A DNA stretch of 32,220 nucleotides. It comes from Candidatus Shapirobacteria bacterium (GTDB lineage: Bacteria > Patescibacteriota > Microgenomatia > UBA12405). Of this stretch, positions 14,358-20,170 are shown in pieces; position 1 is the first letter of the stretch, and every line of letters begins with the position of its first letter. The notes beneath the pieces are model-generated. The model ran no database searches and was not told the DNA's origin. It worked only from the letters and a program-made list of their open reading frames with translations. The position numbers and the translations under genes are program-made. The stretch lies in NCBI GenBank assembly GCA_028700345.1, contig JAQVSW010000002.1, positions 1 through 32,220 on the forward strand. Reading direction: 5' to 3'.

Positions 14358-14934
14358 CTAGAATAAACAATCCCAATCCAAAAAGCAAGCTGAGTCCTAA
14401 AAACCACCAAGTTTTTGAAAGTATCGCCAATATTAGCCAAAAACAAAATAAAAACCAAAAAAAGAGAAAACCCTTTTTTCCACTTTTATACCAAGTTAAA
14501 GAGCGGTATCTTTTTTTTAAAACAAAGTTCAATCCCAGCGCTCCCAAAAGAGCCATTACTAATTTCCAGTCTTTGGTAATTATCCCAAACATGCTCAGTA
14601 AAAACCAAAAACTAACTAAAGCATTTTCTAAAAAAGCCCAAACCTTCCACTCTTTATCTTTTGAGATCAAAAGTGCAAAACAGAGCCAAAGAACACTTCC
14701 CCCTAAAATATTTGTTTCTCCAATTTTCCAAAATTCAAGCCAGGTAATCCCCTTCCCCAACCAGTCACCCCAGTGCCAAAATCCATAGCTTAGCCTACCT
14801 CCTACCATAAACAGCAAAAGAGCTACCCAGGAAAAAGCAATAATATCCTCTTCTTGATAATTATCCCGCAAAGTCCGCCAACTTATATATAAATAACCTA
14901 TTATTGTCGCCATTCCTAAACTTAAATTAATCAT
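14335..14934 (-). CDS. Polytopic membrane protein resembling Lgt
   Basis: 199 residues from the ATG at 14934, six bases after the tRNA-Leu 3' end. A longer frame to 14964 would run through the tRNA and is rejected. About seven hydrophobic helices are visible. The stretch VGGRLSYGFWHWGD followed by FWKIGETNILGGSVL can be laid over the Lgt blocks GARLGYVLF and IWEGGMSFHGGL, but the Lgt catalytic His-Gly is Leu-Gly here. The protein is also about 80 residues short of Lgt. The position next to a mini lspA makes a lipoprotein-modification link plausible. Treat the Lgt relationship as tentative. Confidence 0.5.
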   Translation of the reverse strand: MINLSLGMATIIGYLYISWRTLRDNYQEEDIIAFSWVALLLFMVGGRLSYGFWHWGDWLGKGITWLEFWKIGETNILGGSVLWLCFALLISKDKEWKVWAFLENALVSFWFLLSMFGIITKDWKLVMALLGALGLNFVLKKRYRSLTWYKSGKKGFLFFWFLFCFWLILAILSKTWWFLGLSLLFGLGLFILGDDKFSK

Positions 14935-14939
14935 TTTAG

Positions 14940-15023
14940 TGCCGAGGGTGGGAATCGAACCCACACGATGTTACCATCACACGATTTTGAGTCGTGCGCG
15001 TCTACCAATTCCGCCACGTCGGC
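14940..15023 (-). tRNA. tRNA-Leu(CAA)
   Basis: A class II cloverleaf on the minus strand. The acceptor arm GCCGACG pairs with CCTCGGC with one C-C mismatch. The anticodon stem CACGA/TCGTG holds loop CTCAAAA (anticodon CAA). There is a long variable arm GATG/CATC and a T arm GTGGG-TTCGATT-CCCAC. The 3' CCA is not encoded, so a CCA-adding enzyme is required. It sits between dnaB (25 nt upstream) and the Lgt-like gene, and is probably processed from their common transcript. Confidence 0.95.
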
Positions 15024-15048
15024 CAGTTGAATTATTATCTCACGAAGC

Positions 15049-16359
15049 TTACCCTTTTTTCTCAACATTAAAGAAGCTAACTTGTTTGCCATTGAAGTAC
15101 AAATCAAATTGCCCCGTCGGTCCATTTCGATGTTTCTCGATACTACAAGTCACCACTTCTTTTATTTCATCATCTTCTCTTGATAAAAACATGACCACAT
15201 CTGAATCTTGTTCAATGCTTCCCGATTCTCTGAGGTCAGACAATCTCGGTTTACCGCCTCGAGTCTCCATTTGTCTATTTAACTGAGCTGCCGCCAAAAT
15301 CGGAATCTTTAATTCCCTAGCTAGATTTTTTAAACCTTGAGATATTTCTGATACTTCTTGAACTCTATTTTCTCTGGATTGGCCCCGCATTAACTGCAAA
15401 TAATCAACAATAATAAATTTTATTCCCTTGTCTGACTGTAATCTTCTCGCTTTAGTTCTCAGCTCTGTTACTGACAGACCCGGAGTATCATCAATATAAA
15501 GTGGAGCTTCAGCCAATACTCCCATAGCTTCTGATAAAGAAGTAAAGTCATCATCTGAAAGTTGTCCTGTTTTAAGTTTCCAAGCGTCAATTAAACCTTG
15601 TCGAACTAATAAACGATCGACCAGCTCTTCTTTACTCATTTCCAAAGAAAAAATACAGGTTGGTAATTTTTCTTCAACTGACACATGCCGGGCAATATTC
15701 AAACAAAAAGCGGTTTTCCCGAGTCCTGGTCTCGCGGCTAAAATCAATAAGTTGCTGTCCTGCATTCCTGCCAGCATTGAATCAAGTTGGCGAAACCCAG
15801 TCGGTAGGCCCCTAAGACCGCTTCCTCGCTTCTGAAGCTCATCAAGGCGATCAAAGCTCGCCGTCAGCACTTCTTTTAAAGAAGAAGGTACTGACTTCAT
15901 ATGACGCTGTGACAGGGCATAGACTTCCTGCTCGGCCATATCGAGTAGTTGCTCAACCGGCATTGACTCATCGAAAGCTTTTTGAGAAATTCTCCCCGCT
16001 GCTGATATCAATTCTCTTTTGGCCGATAGTCCCTTTATCATTCGGCCATAACTTTCAACATTGGCCGAAGTAGGCACTTCATTGGCCAATTTTGATAAAA
16101 AGGCCTTACCTCCAATATTTTTTAAAAGCTTTTCTTCTTTTAATTTTCCGGCCACCGTCACTATATCAATCGGGTTCCTTTCTTCATAAAGATCCATCAT
16201 TGTCTTATAAATCAAGGCAAAATTGTGATTATAAAAATGCTCTGGTCTTAAAAATTCCGAAACCGATAAAATTGCATCATTATCAATTAAAATTGAACCT
16301 AAAACACAAATTTCTGCTTCCTCAAAAGAGGGTGGTATTTTAACTAGTTCGTCTTTAAT
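15049..16359 (-). CDS. dnaB: Replicative DNA helicase DnaB, probable AUU start
   Basis: 436 residues if started at the ATT codon 16357-16359. The conserved N-terminal domain begins PPSFEEAEICVLGSILIDND and continues upstream of the first canonical start (TTG, 16213-16215), so starting there would lose about 48 conserved residues. Between the upstream in-frame TGA (16378-16380) and this domain there is no ATG, GTG or TTG. An excellent SD, GGAGGTGG (16364-16371), lies 7 nt from ATT. The RecA-like domain has Walker A ARPGLGKTAF (about 209-218), FSLEMS, the Walker B region IIVDYLQLM and the arginine-finger region. DnaB unwinds DNA at the fork as a hexamer. No intein is present. It overlaps the MBL-like gene by 16 nt. 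Confidence 0.93.
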   Translation of the reverse strand: MKDELVKIPPSFEEAEICVLGSILIDNDAILSVSEFLRPEHFYNHNFALIYKTMMDLYEERNPIDIVTVAGKLKEEKLLKNIGGKAFLSKLANEVPTSANVESYGRMIKGLSAKRELISAAGRISQKAFDESMPVEQLLDMAEQEVYALSQRHMKSVPSSLKEVLTASFDRLDELQKRGSGLRGLPTGFRQLDSMLAGMQDSNLLILAARPGLGKTAFCLNIARHVSVEEKLPTCIFSLEMSKEELVDRLLVRQGLIDAWKLKTGQLSDDDFTSLSEAMGVLAEAPLYIDDTPGLSVTELRTKARRLQSDKGIKFIIVDYLQLMRGQSRENRVQEVSEISQGLKNLARELKIPILAAAQLNRQMETRGGKPRLSDLRESGSIEQDSDVVMFLSREDDEIKEVVTCSIEKHRNGPTGQFDLYFNGKQVSFFNVEKKG

Positions 16360-16892
16360 AAGACCACCTCCATGGCTTCAGGTAAATTTTCTTTCTCTAC
16401 CCTCAGACTTTCAATACTTTCTAAATTTTCCCTGTCAAAGCTATCTAAAAAATCTTTCAATTCTTCTTTTTTATCTTCATAGTCGATAGGTATTACATAA
16501 TTAGCTGCTGATTTTTTGGCAAGTTCTCCACTTTTAGCCTCAAGACTAATCATCAATACATCCGCCTCCTCTAGTTTTTCTTTTTTCTTCTCACTAATTT
16601 CTCCTTCATTTTTACCCATAATTACCACCTTAATTCCATCGATATTTAAAACATACATTGAATTAATACCACTAATCTCTATTCCTCCAATCTCATATTC
16701 TCCAGGCCCAGCAATTACAACTCGGTTTTCTTCGGTACCTAATTTGACAAAATTTCTCGTCTTTTCACTAAAAATAATAATCCTAGCTTCATAATTCTTA
16801 TTATCAAGATTATCTTTATCTGGATTTATCCACACACTCTCCTTCTTACCTTTTAAATATATCTTGCCTTGATTAAAATATTTTATTTCCAT
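16344..16892 (-). CDS. Degenerate metallo-beta-lactamase-like protein
   Basis: A 182-residue protein with the layout of the small UlaG/YtnP-type MBL proteins: an N-terminal beta hairpin (MEIKYFNQGKIYLKGK), a DP-like turn, then the conserved RVVIAGPGEYEIGGIEISGI (core GPGEYEIGGI, about residues 62-71), KVVIMG and ADVLMISL. The His-x-His-x-Asp-His metal site that should follow the second strand is absent, replaced by IIIFSEKTRNFVKLG, so it is unlikely to be a hydrolase. The last codons carry the SD for dnaB, which couples the two genes. It is divergent from the exported protein gene at 16920, with 27 bp between the starts. Confidence 0.65.
   Translation of the reverse strand: MEIKYFNQGKIYLKGKKESVWINPDKDNLDNKNYEARIIIFSEKTRNFVKLGTEENRVVIAGPGEYEIGGIEISGINSMYVLNIDGIKVVIMGKNEGEISEKKKEKLEEADVLMISLEAKSGELAKKSAANYVIPIDYEDKKEELKDFLDSFDRENLESIESLRVEKENLPEAMEVVLLKTN
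16364..16371 (-). promoter_or_regulatory. Strong Shine-Dalgarno that decides the dnaB start
   Basis: GGAGGTGG on the minus strand, with 7 nt between GGAGG and the ATT at 16359. It lies inside the last codons of the upstream MBL-like gene. Most genes in this window have no SD, so its strength and spacing argue for initiation at the non-standard AUU. Confidence 0.7.
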
Positions 16893-16919
16893 AGCCTTAT
16901 GATAACATTAAACCATTCT

Positions 16920-17384
16920 ATGATTAAGGAATTATCTTTAGCAATCGTTCTCGGTCTCCTCATTGGCTTTGGCTTAACAGGAACCTATTTTTATGTTAGA
17001 CAAACCAAAAATAATCAAAAAAATCCACCAAATATTGTTGTTCCCACCACTGCTCCCGAAAATAATTCTTCAGATCAAAATTCAGTTTCCCCTCCCCCCA
17101 ATTTCTCTTCTCTTCCCGAATTAAAGATAAATTCACCCCAAAATAACGACATTGTTTCAACCAGTAAAACCACCATTAAAGGTCAGTCAAGCCCAAATAG
17201 CCTAATCATCATTACCACCCCTTTAAAAAACTATCATCTGTCGGCTGATGTTCAAGGTCTTTTTTCTCAGGAAATTACTCTAGAAGCCGGCTTTAATAGC
17301 CTCAACATAACTACCATTGACCAAAACGACAAGGAAAATCACCTTGAATTATTTATTACCTATTCTACCACCAAACTCGAATGA
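16920..17384 (+). CDS. Membrane-anchored protein with Ig-like domain
   Basis: 154 residues from the ATG at 16920. In-frame ATGs at 16869 and 16899 would extend it towards or over the divergent gene and are less likely. Residues about 6-27 form a signal anchor. A Pro/Ser/Thr/Asn-rich linker follows to about residue 70. The C-terminal about 80 residues (LKINSPQNNDIVSTSKTTIK to the end) have the alternating pattern of a bacterial Ig-like beta sandwich, of the glucodextranase-B type often found on surface proteins: KGQSSP, then a GxFSQEITLEAGFNSLNI stretch. It is probably a surface or adhesion accessory protein. It overlaps the next exported protein gene by 4 nt. Confidence 0.6.
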   Translation: MIKELSLAIVLGLLIGFGLTGTYFYVRQTKNNQKNPPNIVVPTTAPENNSSDQNSVSPPPNFSSLPELKINSPQNNDIVSTSKTTIKGQSSPNSLIIITTPLKNYHLSADVQGLFSQEITLEAGFNSLNITTIDQNDKENHLELFITYSTTKLE

Positions 17385-18043
17385 AAAAAATCTCTATCTT
17401 TTTAATTATTCTCATCTCTAGTTTCTCATTTCTAGTTTCTGTTGTTAACGCTCAAAGTCCAACTTCGCAAGATGAAATTCAAAAAATACGTGAAGTAATC
17501 CAGCAAAAGGTCCAGGAAAAGCTCGATGAAATAGGCGGAGAAGAAACTCTAAACCCCAAAAAGGCTTATTTAGGCACAATTACAAAAATTGAAAATCATA
17601 ACTTAAGTTTTGATTCAAAAGGGCAAAAATATGAATCAGTCATTAGTGATGATGCTACCTTTATCAACGAAAAACAAAATAAAATCAAAATTACTGATTT
17701 AAAAGAAGGTCAAGATGTTTTAGTTTTAACTCTAGTTAAAGACGAGATTATTTTCGCCAAAAGAATTCTTATAGTTGATCCCAGCAAGCTCGAGAATAAG
17801 AAAAATATTGCTTTAGGAAAAATTGCCGATATTTCAACGACTACTTCTGTTTTTGTTCTCATTCCTGTTGACAACAACAATCACGATCTTCAAATGAAAA
17901 TTGATACTAAGACAGAAATAGTGACCAAGGATAATAAAATTCTAAAGTTTTCCGATCTCAAAAAAGGGCAAAAAATAGTCTGTATCTACACTAATGGAGA
18001 AAATTCCACTTATCCTGCTCTCAAAATCATCACCCTCGATTAG
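17381..18043 (+). CDS. Exported protein with two tandem beta-barrel-like repeats
   Basis: A 220-residue protein with a clear N-terminal signal sequence (residues 1-25, ending VVNAQS). A helical segment (about 30-55) is followed by two similar units. The first runs from LGTITKIENHNLSF to LKEGQDVLVLTLV and the second from LGKIADISTTTSVFVL to LKKGQKIVCIYTN. Each unit ends with [DS]LK[EK]GQ and a hydrophobic strand, which looks like a DUF5666-type OB/barrel repeat. There are no catalytic residues. It is probably a surface or periplasmic-side protein co-expressed with the Ig-like protein. The 3' end overlaps the convergent methyltransferase by 14 nt. Confidence 0.65.
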   Translation: MKKISIFLIILISSFSFLVSVVNAQSPTSQDEIQKIREVIQQKVQEKLDEIGGEETLNPKKAYLGTITKIENHNLSFDSKGQKYESVISDDATFINEKQNKIKITDLKEGQDVLVLTLVKDEIIFAKRILIVDPSKLENKKNIALGKIADISTTTSVFVLIPVDNNNHDLQMKIDTKTEIVTKDNKILKFSDLKKGQKIVCIYTNGENSTYPALKIITLD

Positions 18044-18653
18044 TTTTTTTAAGTCTTTTCCTCATCAAGATATTTAACCCAATATGCTTTTTGTAATTGA
18101 CATTCTCTTCTATTTTTGCATTCCAATTAACCTCTCTCACTTTAATAATTTTAAAATCTCGACCGAATTGTTTTTCAATATCACTTAAATCCCTAAACAT
18201 TGGACATTTTGGCTTATACTTGTAAGCTGGATGTTTTTTAGAAAAACCAAAATAGATTAAATACCCCCCTGGCTTTAATGTCCTTGCCACCTCCTTTTCT
18301 GCTTGTTGTTGAGCGTTATTATCTGGCAACAAATGACTACAACCAGCATCAATAGCCGCATCAAAATAATTGTTTTTAAGAGGTAAACGGGTCGCATTGG
18401 CATGAAAATAATTTACATAAACACCCAGTTTAACCGCCTTCTCCATTGCCTCATCTATTTCTTTATTATCTATGTTTACTGCCGTGACTACCACTCCTTT
18501 ACTTGCCAGCCAATTTGAATTTCTACCAAATCCACAGCCTACGTCCAAGACTCTTTCTCTTTCTTTAATAATTCCCTCGCTAAAACATCTGACTATTTCT
18601 CCTGTTGGCTCATCACCCTGCCATCCAATATTGTTCCATTTTGTTTGACCCAC
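18030..18653 (-). CDS. Class I SAM-dependent methyltransferase
   Basis: A 207-residue protein. Motif I is RVLDVGCGFGRNSNWLAS (about residues 34-51), motif II is VVTAVNIDNKEID, the LPLKNNYFDAAIDAG segment covers motifs III/IV (about 92-106), and ARTLKPGGYLIYFG is the post-motif strand. The fold and the [V/L]-LDVGCG-x-G signature are certain, but the substrate is not. The C-terminus is Lys/Arg-rich (MRKRLKKTNRG), which would suit a nucleic-acid or ribosomal target. It is a lone minus-strand gene facing the histidine-controlled region. Confidence 0.85.
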   Translation of the reverse strand: MGQTKWNNIGWQGDEPTGEIVRCFSEGIIKERERVLDVGCGFGRNSNWLASKGVVVTAVNIDNKEIDEAMEKAVKLGVYVNYFHANATRLPLKNNYFDAAIDAGCSHLLPDNNAQQQAEKEVARTLKPGGYLIYFGFSKKHPAYKYKPKCPMFRDLSDIEKQFGRDFKIIKVREVNWNAKIEENVNYKKHIGLNILMRKRLKKTNRG

Positions 18654-18685
18654 AAGCTATTTTATAACAATTCGACAATATTAAT

Positions 18686-18714
18686 TTGCACTAATTAATC
18701 TTTATTGTTACAAT
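18686..18714 (+). promoter_or_regulatory. Promoter of the His-leader/tRNA-His unit
   Basis: TTGCAC (18686-18691) and TACAAT (18709-18714) with an ideal 17-bp spacer. The expected start near 18721 is 1-2 nt before the leader-peptide ATG at 18722, so the leader would be translated from a leaderless mRNA. Confidence 0.75.
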
Positions 18715-18721
18715 ACTTTCA

Positions 18722-18769
18722 ATGATATCTGCAATTGTGATTTCAAAACATCACCATACCACCAATTAA
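18722..18769 (+). CDS. Histidine leader peptide 1
   Basis: A 15-codon ORF encoding MISAIVISKHHHTTN, with three consecutive His codons (18749-18757) just before the first arm of a competing hairpin. It starts at the predicted transcription start and ends inside the hairpin. The layout is the one used by his-operon leader peptides: ribosomes starved of His-tRNA stall at the His codons and cover segment 1, freeing segment 2. The target gene immediately downstream is tRNA-His, and hisS follows within the same region. Too short for standard gene callers. Confidence 0.75.
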   Translation: MISAIVISKHHHTTN

Positions 18770-18826
18770 TTTGGCGGTAATTGCTATATCATCCACAAGC
18801 ACCCGCCAAGAGCGGGTCTTTTTTTA
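18758..18826 (+). promoter_or_regulatory. Attenuator with three mutually exclusive hairpins, ending in an intrinsic terminator
   Basis: Segment 1, ACCACCAA (18758-18765), pairs with segment 2, TTGGCGGT (18771-18778), with one mismatch. The first seven bases of segment 2, TTGGCGG, pair perfectly with segment 3, CCGCCAA (18803-18809). Segment 3 overlaps ACCCGC (18801-18806), which pairs with GCGGGT (18812-18817) to form the terminator stem. That stem is extended by AAG/CTT across one bulge and followed by a T-run to 18825. Thus 1:2 allows the terminator, whereas 2:3 blocks it. Confidence 0.75.
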
Positions 18827-18829
18827 CAT

Positions 18830-18907
18830 GGTGGGATTAGCTCAATTGGTTAGAGCGTCTGCCTGTGGAGCAGAAGGTTGCCGGTTCAAGTCCGGTATCT
18901 CACCCCA
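18830..18907 (+). tRNA. tRNA-His(GTG)
   Basis: A clean cloverleaf. The acceptor arm GTGGGAT/ATCTCAC has one G-T pair. The D arm is GCTC/GAGC. The anticodon stem TCTGC/GCAGA holds loop CTGTGGA (anticodon GTG). The T arm is GCCGG-TTCAAGT-CCGGT. The extra 5' G (G-1, 18830) that marks tRNA-His faces C73 (18904), and the 3' CCA (18905-18907) is encoded. The gene begins 5 nt after the attenuator T-run, so its transcription requires read-through of that terminator. Confidence 0.97.
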
Positions 18908-18984
18908 TGATCTATTTAAAACTTAATTTAATACACCATAGCCACACCGTGGTCACCAACCGGCGGGGTGTTGTCTTGGCCTAA
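18907..18984 (+). CDS. Possible histidine leader peptide 2
   Basis: A 25-codon ORF whose ATG uses the last A of the tRNA-His CCA. Its centre reads LIHHSHTVVTN, with His codons at 18934-18939 and 18943-18945, similar in order to leader 1 (HHHTTN). It ends 21 nt before a second terminator. CGGGG at 18964-18968 could pair with the terminator's CCCCG arm (19011-19015). There is no SD, and the start inside the tRNA end is odd: tRNA processing would cut the ORF at its first base. It is weaker than leader 1 and could be a chance ORF in front of a simple terminator. Confidence 0.4.
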   Translation: MIYLKLNLIHHSHTVVTNRRGVVLA

Positions 18985-19005
18985 TAATACTTTTTGAAAA
19001 AATAT

Positions 19006-19034
19006 AAAATCCCCGTAAATTCGGGGATTTTTTT
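19006..19034 (+). terminator. Intrinsic terminator after tRNA-His
   Basis: AAAATCCCCG (19006-19015) pairs with CGGGGATTTT (19022-19031) around a 6-nt loop, followed by more T. It ends the tRNA-His unit, or forms the terminator of a second His attenuator in front of the peptidase-hisS genes. Confidence 0.85.
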
Positions 19035-19043
19035 ATCCCTATT

Positions 19044-19049
19044 TATAAT
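19044..19049 (+). promoter_or_regulatory. -10 box TATAAT before the M20 peptidase gene
   Basis: A consensus TATAAT lies 14 nt before the ATG at 19064 and just after the terminator. No TTGACA-like -35 lies at the right distance. It would let the peptidase-hisS genes be transcribed independently of the attenuated tRNA transcript, with a very short 5' leader. Confidence 0.45.
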
Positions 19050-19063
19050 TTACTAATAAAAAC

Positions 19064-20143
19064 ATGACCAAAATATTAGAATTAACCAAAAAACTAGTCT
19101 CCATCCCCTCCTGGGTTGATGAGCAAACTAACGAGTCAAAAATTGGTGAATATATTTTTAAATATCTAAAAAATAACACTAATCTTAGAATAGAAAAAGA
19201 AATGGTAACCAATGGCCGTTTTAATGTTTTAGCCATAAAAGGCAAGAATATTAAAACATTAGTTATGGGTCACATTGACACTGTCGGTATCAACAATAAT
19301 TGGGAAACAGATCCCACAACTTGTACCATCAAAAACGGTAAATTATTTGGTCGTGGCACCACCGATATGAAAAGCGGTATAGCCGCCATGATGCTTGTCG
19401 CTACCAACAAAAATCTACCAAATAATATTGGCTTTCTCTTCTATGTTGATGAAGAATATAATTTTAGTGGTATCAAAAAATTTATTGCCGATTTTGGCAC
19501 TAAAATCAAACCAAAGTCAATTATTTCTTTAGATGGTTCTAAGCTTGAAATAGCTAACGGCTGCCGCGGTCTAATAGAAATTTCAGCTACAGTTAAAGGC
19601 ATTAGTTGTCATGCTGCTACACCTGAAAATGGCATCAATGCCATTGAAGTTACTACTAGATCTGTGAGTAAATTAAAAAGATATCTGTCTCGATTTGTCG
19701 ATCCAGAGCTTGGCACCACCTCTGTCAACTTAGCTTCGATTGAGGGTCGTGGCAGTGCATCCAATGTCGTTCCCGACAACTGCTGTTTTGTTTTGGACAT
19801 TCGTCCCTCATCGTCACAAATTAACGCCAATTTAATTCTCAACAAGTTGAATAAATATGTCATTAAAATGGGTGGTAAATTGATTAATTCAAAAATTAAA
19901 TTCGATTTTAGTTCTTGGCTTACTCCCAAATCAAAACTTAAAAAACTTAGTCTAAATTTTAAAAATATCAGCACCTCAGGCTATATGGACACTCAGATGC
20001 TTTGGCAGATTTTTGACTATCCAAGCTGTTTAACCATTGGAGCTGGAGAACAAAAAACAGCGCACGCTTCGAATGAATATGTTGAAATAAAGAAATTGGA
20101 AAAATTACCAAAAATTCTTTTTGACATAATTCAAAAAATTTAA
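19064..20143 (+). CDS. M20-family metallopeptidase/deacylase
   Basis: A 359-residue enzyme of the ArgE/DapE/CPG2/carnosinase superfamily. The di-zinc site is visible: His70 in MGHIDTV, bridging Asp101 in GRGTTDMKSG, the Glu130-Glu131 pair in YVDEEYN, and a C-terminal His in AHASNEYV. The dimerisation insert lies between (about residues 165-280). It hydrolyses an amide bond in small N-acyl amino acids or dipeptides, but the substrate cannot be told. It lies between tRNA-His with its His-leader attenuator and hisS, so a peptidase that frees histidine from peptides is an attractive but unproven idea. hisS starts 27 nt downstream. Confidence 0.88.
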   Translation: MTKILELTKKLVSIPSWVDEQTNESKIGEYIFKYLKNNTNLRIEKEMVTNGRFNVLAIKGKNIKTLVMGHIDTVGINNNWETDPTTCTIKNGKLFGRGTTDMKSGIAAMMLVATNKNLPNNIGFLFYVDEEYNFSGIKKFIADFGTKIKPKSIISLDGSKLEIANGCRGLIEISATVKGISCHAATPENGINAIEVTTRSVSKLKRYLSRFVDPELGTTSVNLASIEGRGSASNVVPDNCCFVLDIRPSSSQINANLILNKLNKYVIKMGGKLINSKIKFDFSSWLTPKSKLKKLSLNFKNISTSGYMDTQMLWQIFDYPSCLTIGAGEQKTAHASNEYVEIKKLEKLPKILFDIIQKI

Positions 20144-20170
20144 TTATTCTTACAATGTTAAAATCAATCT

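Noticed and set aside
14249..14788. 179-codon ORF on + opposite the DksA-like and Lgt-like genes
   Set aside because: It is antisense to two better-supported genes and rich in Pro, Lys and Ser, as shadows of hydrophobic genes often are.
14935..14964. Upstream start for the Lgt-like gene
   Set aside because: The extra residues are translated from the tRNA-Leu 3' end; the ATG at 14934 is the first start outside the tRNA.
18721..18830. T-box riboswitch upstream of tRNA-His/hisS
   Set aside because: There is no T-box sequence or specifier stem. The His codons lie in a translated frame and the hairpins fit ribosome-mediated attenuation.
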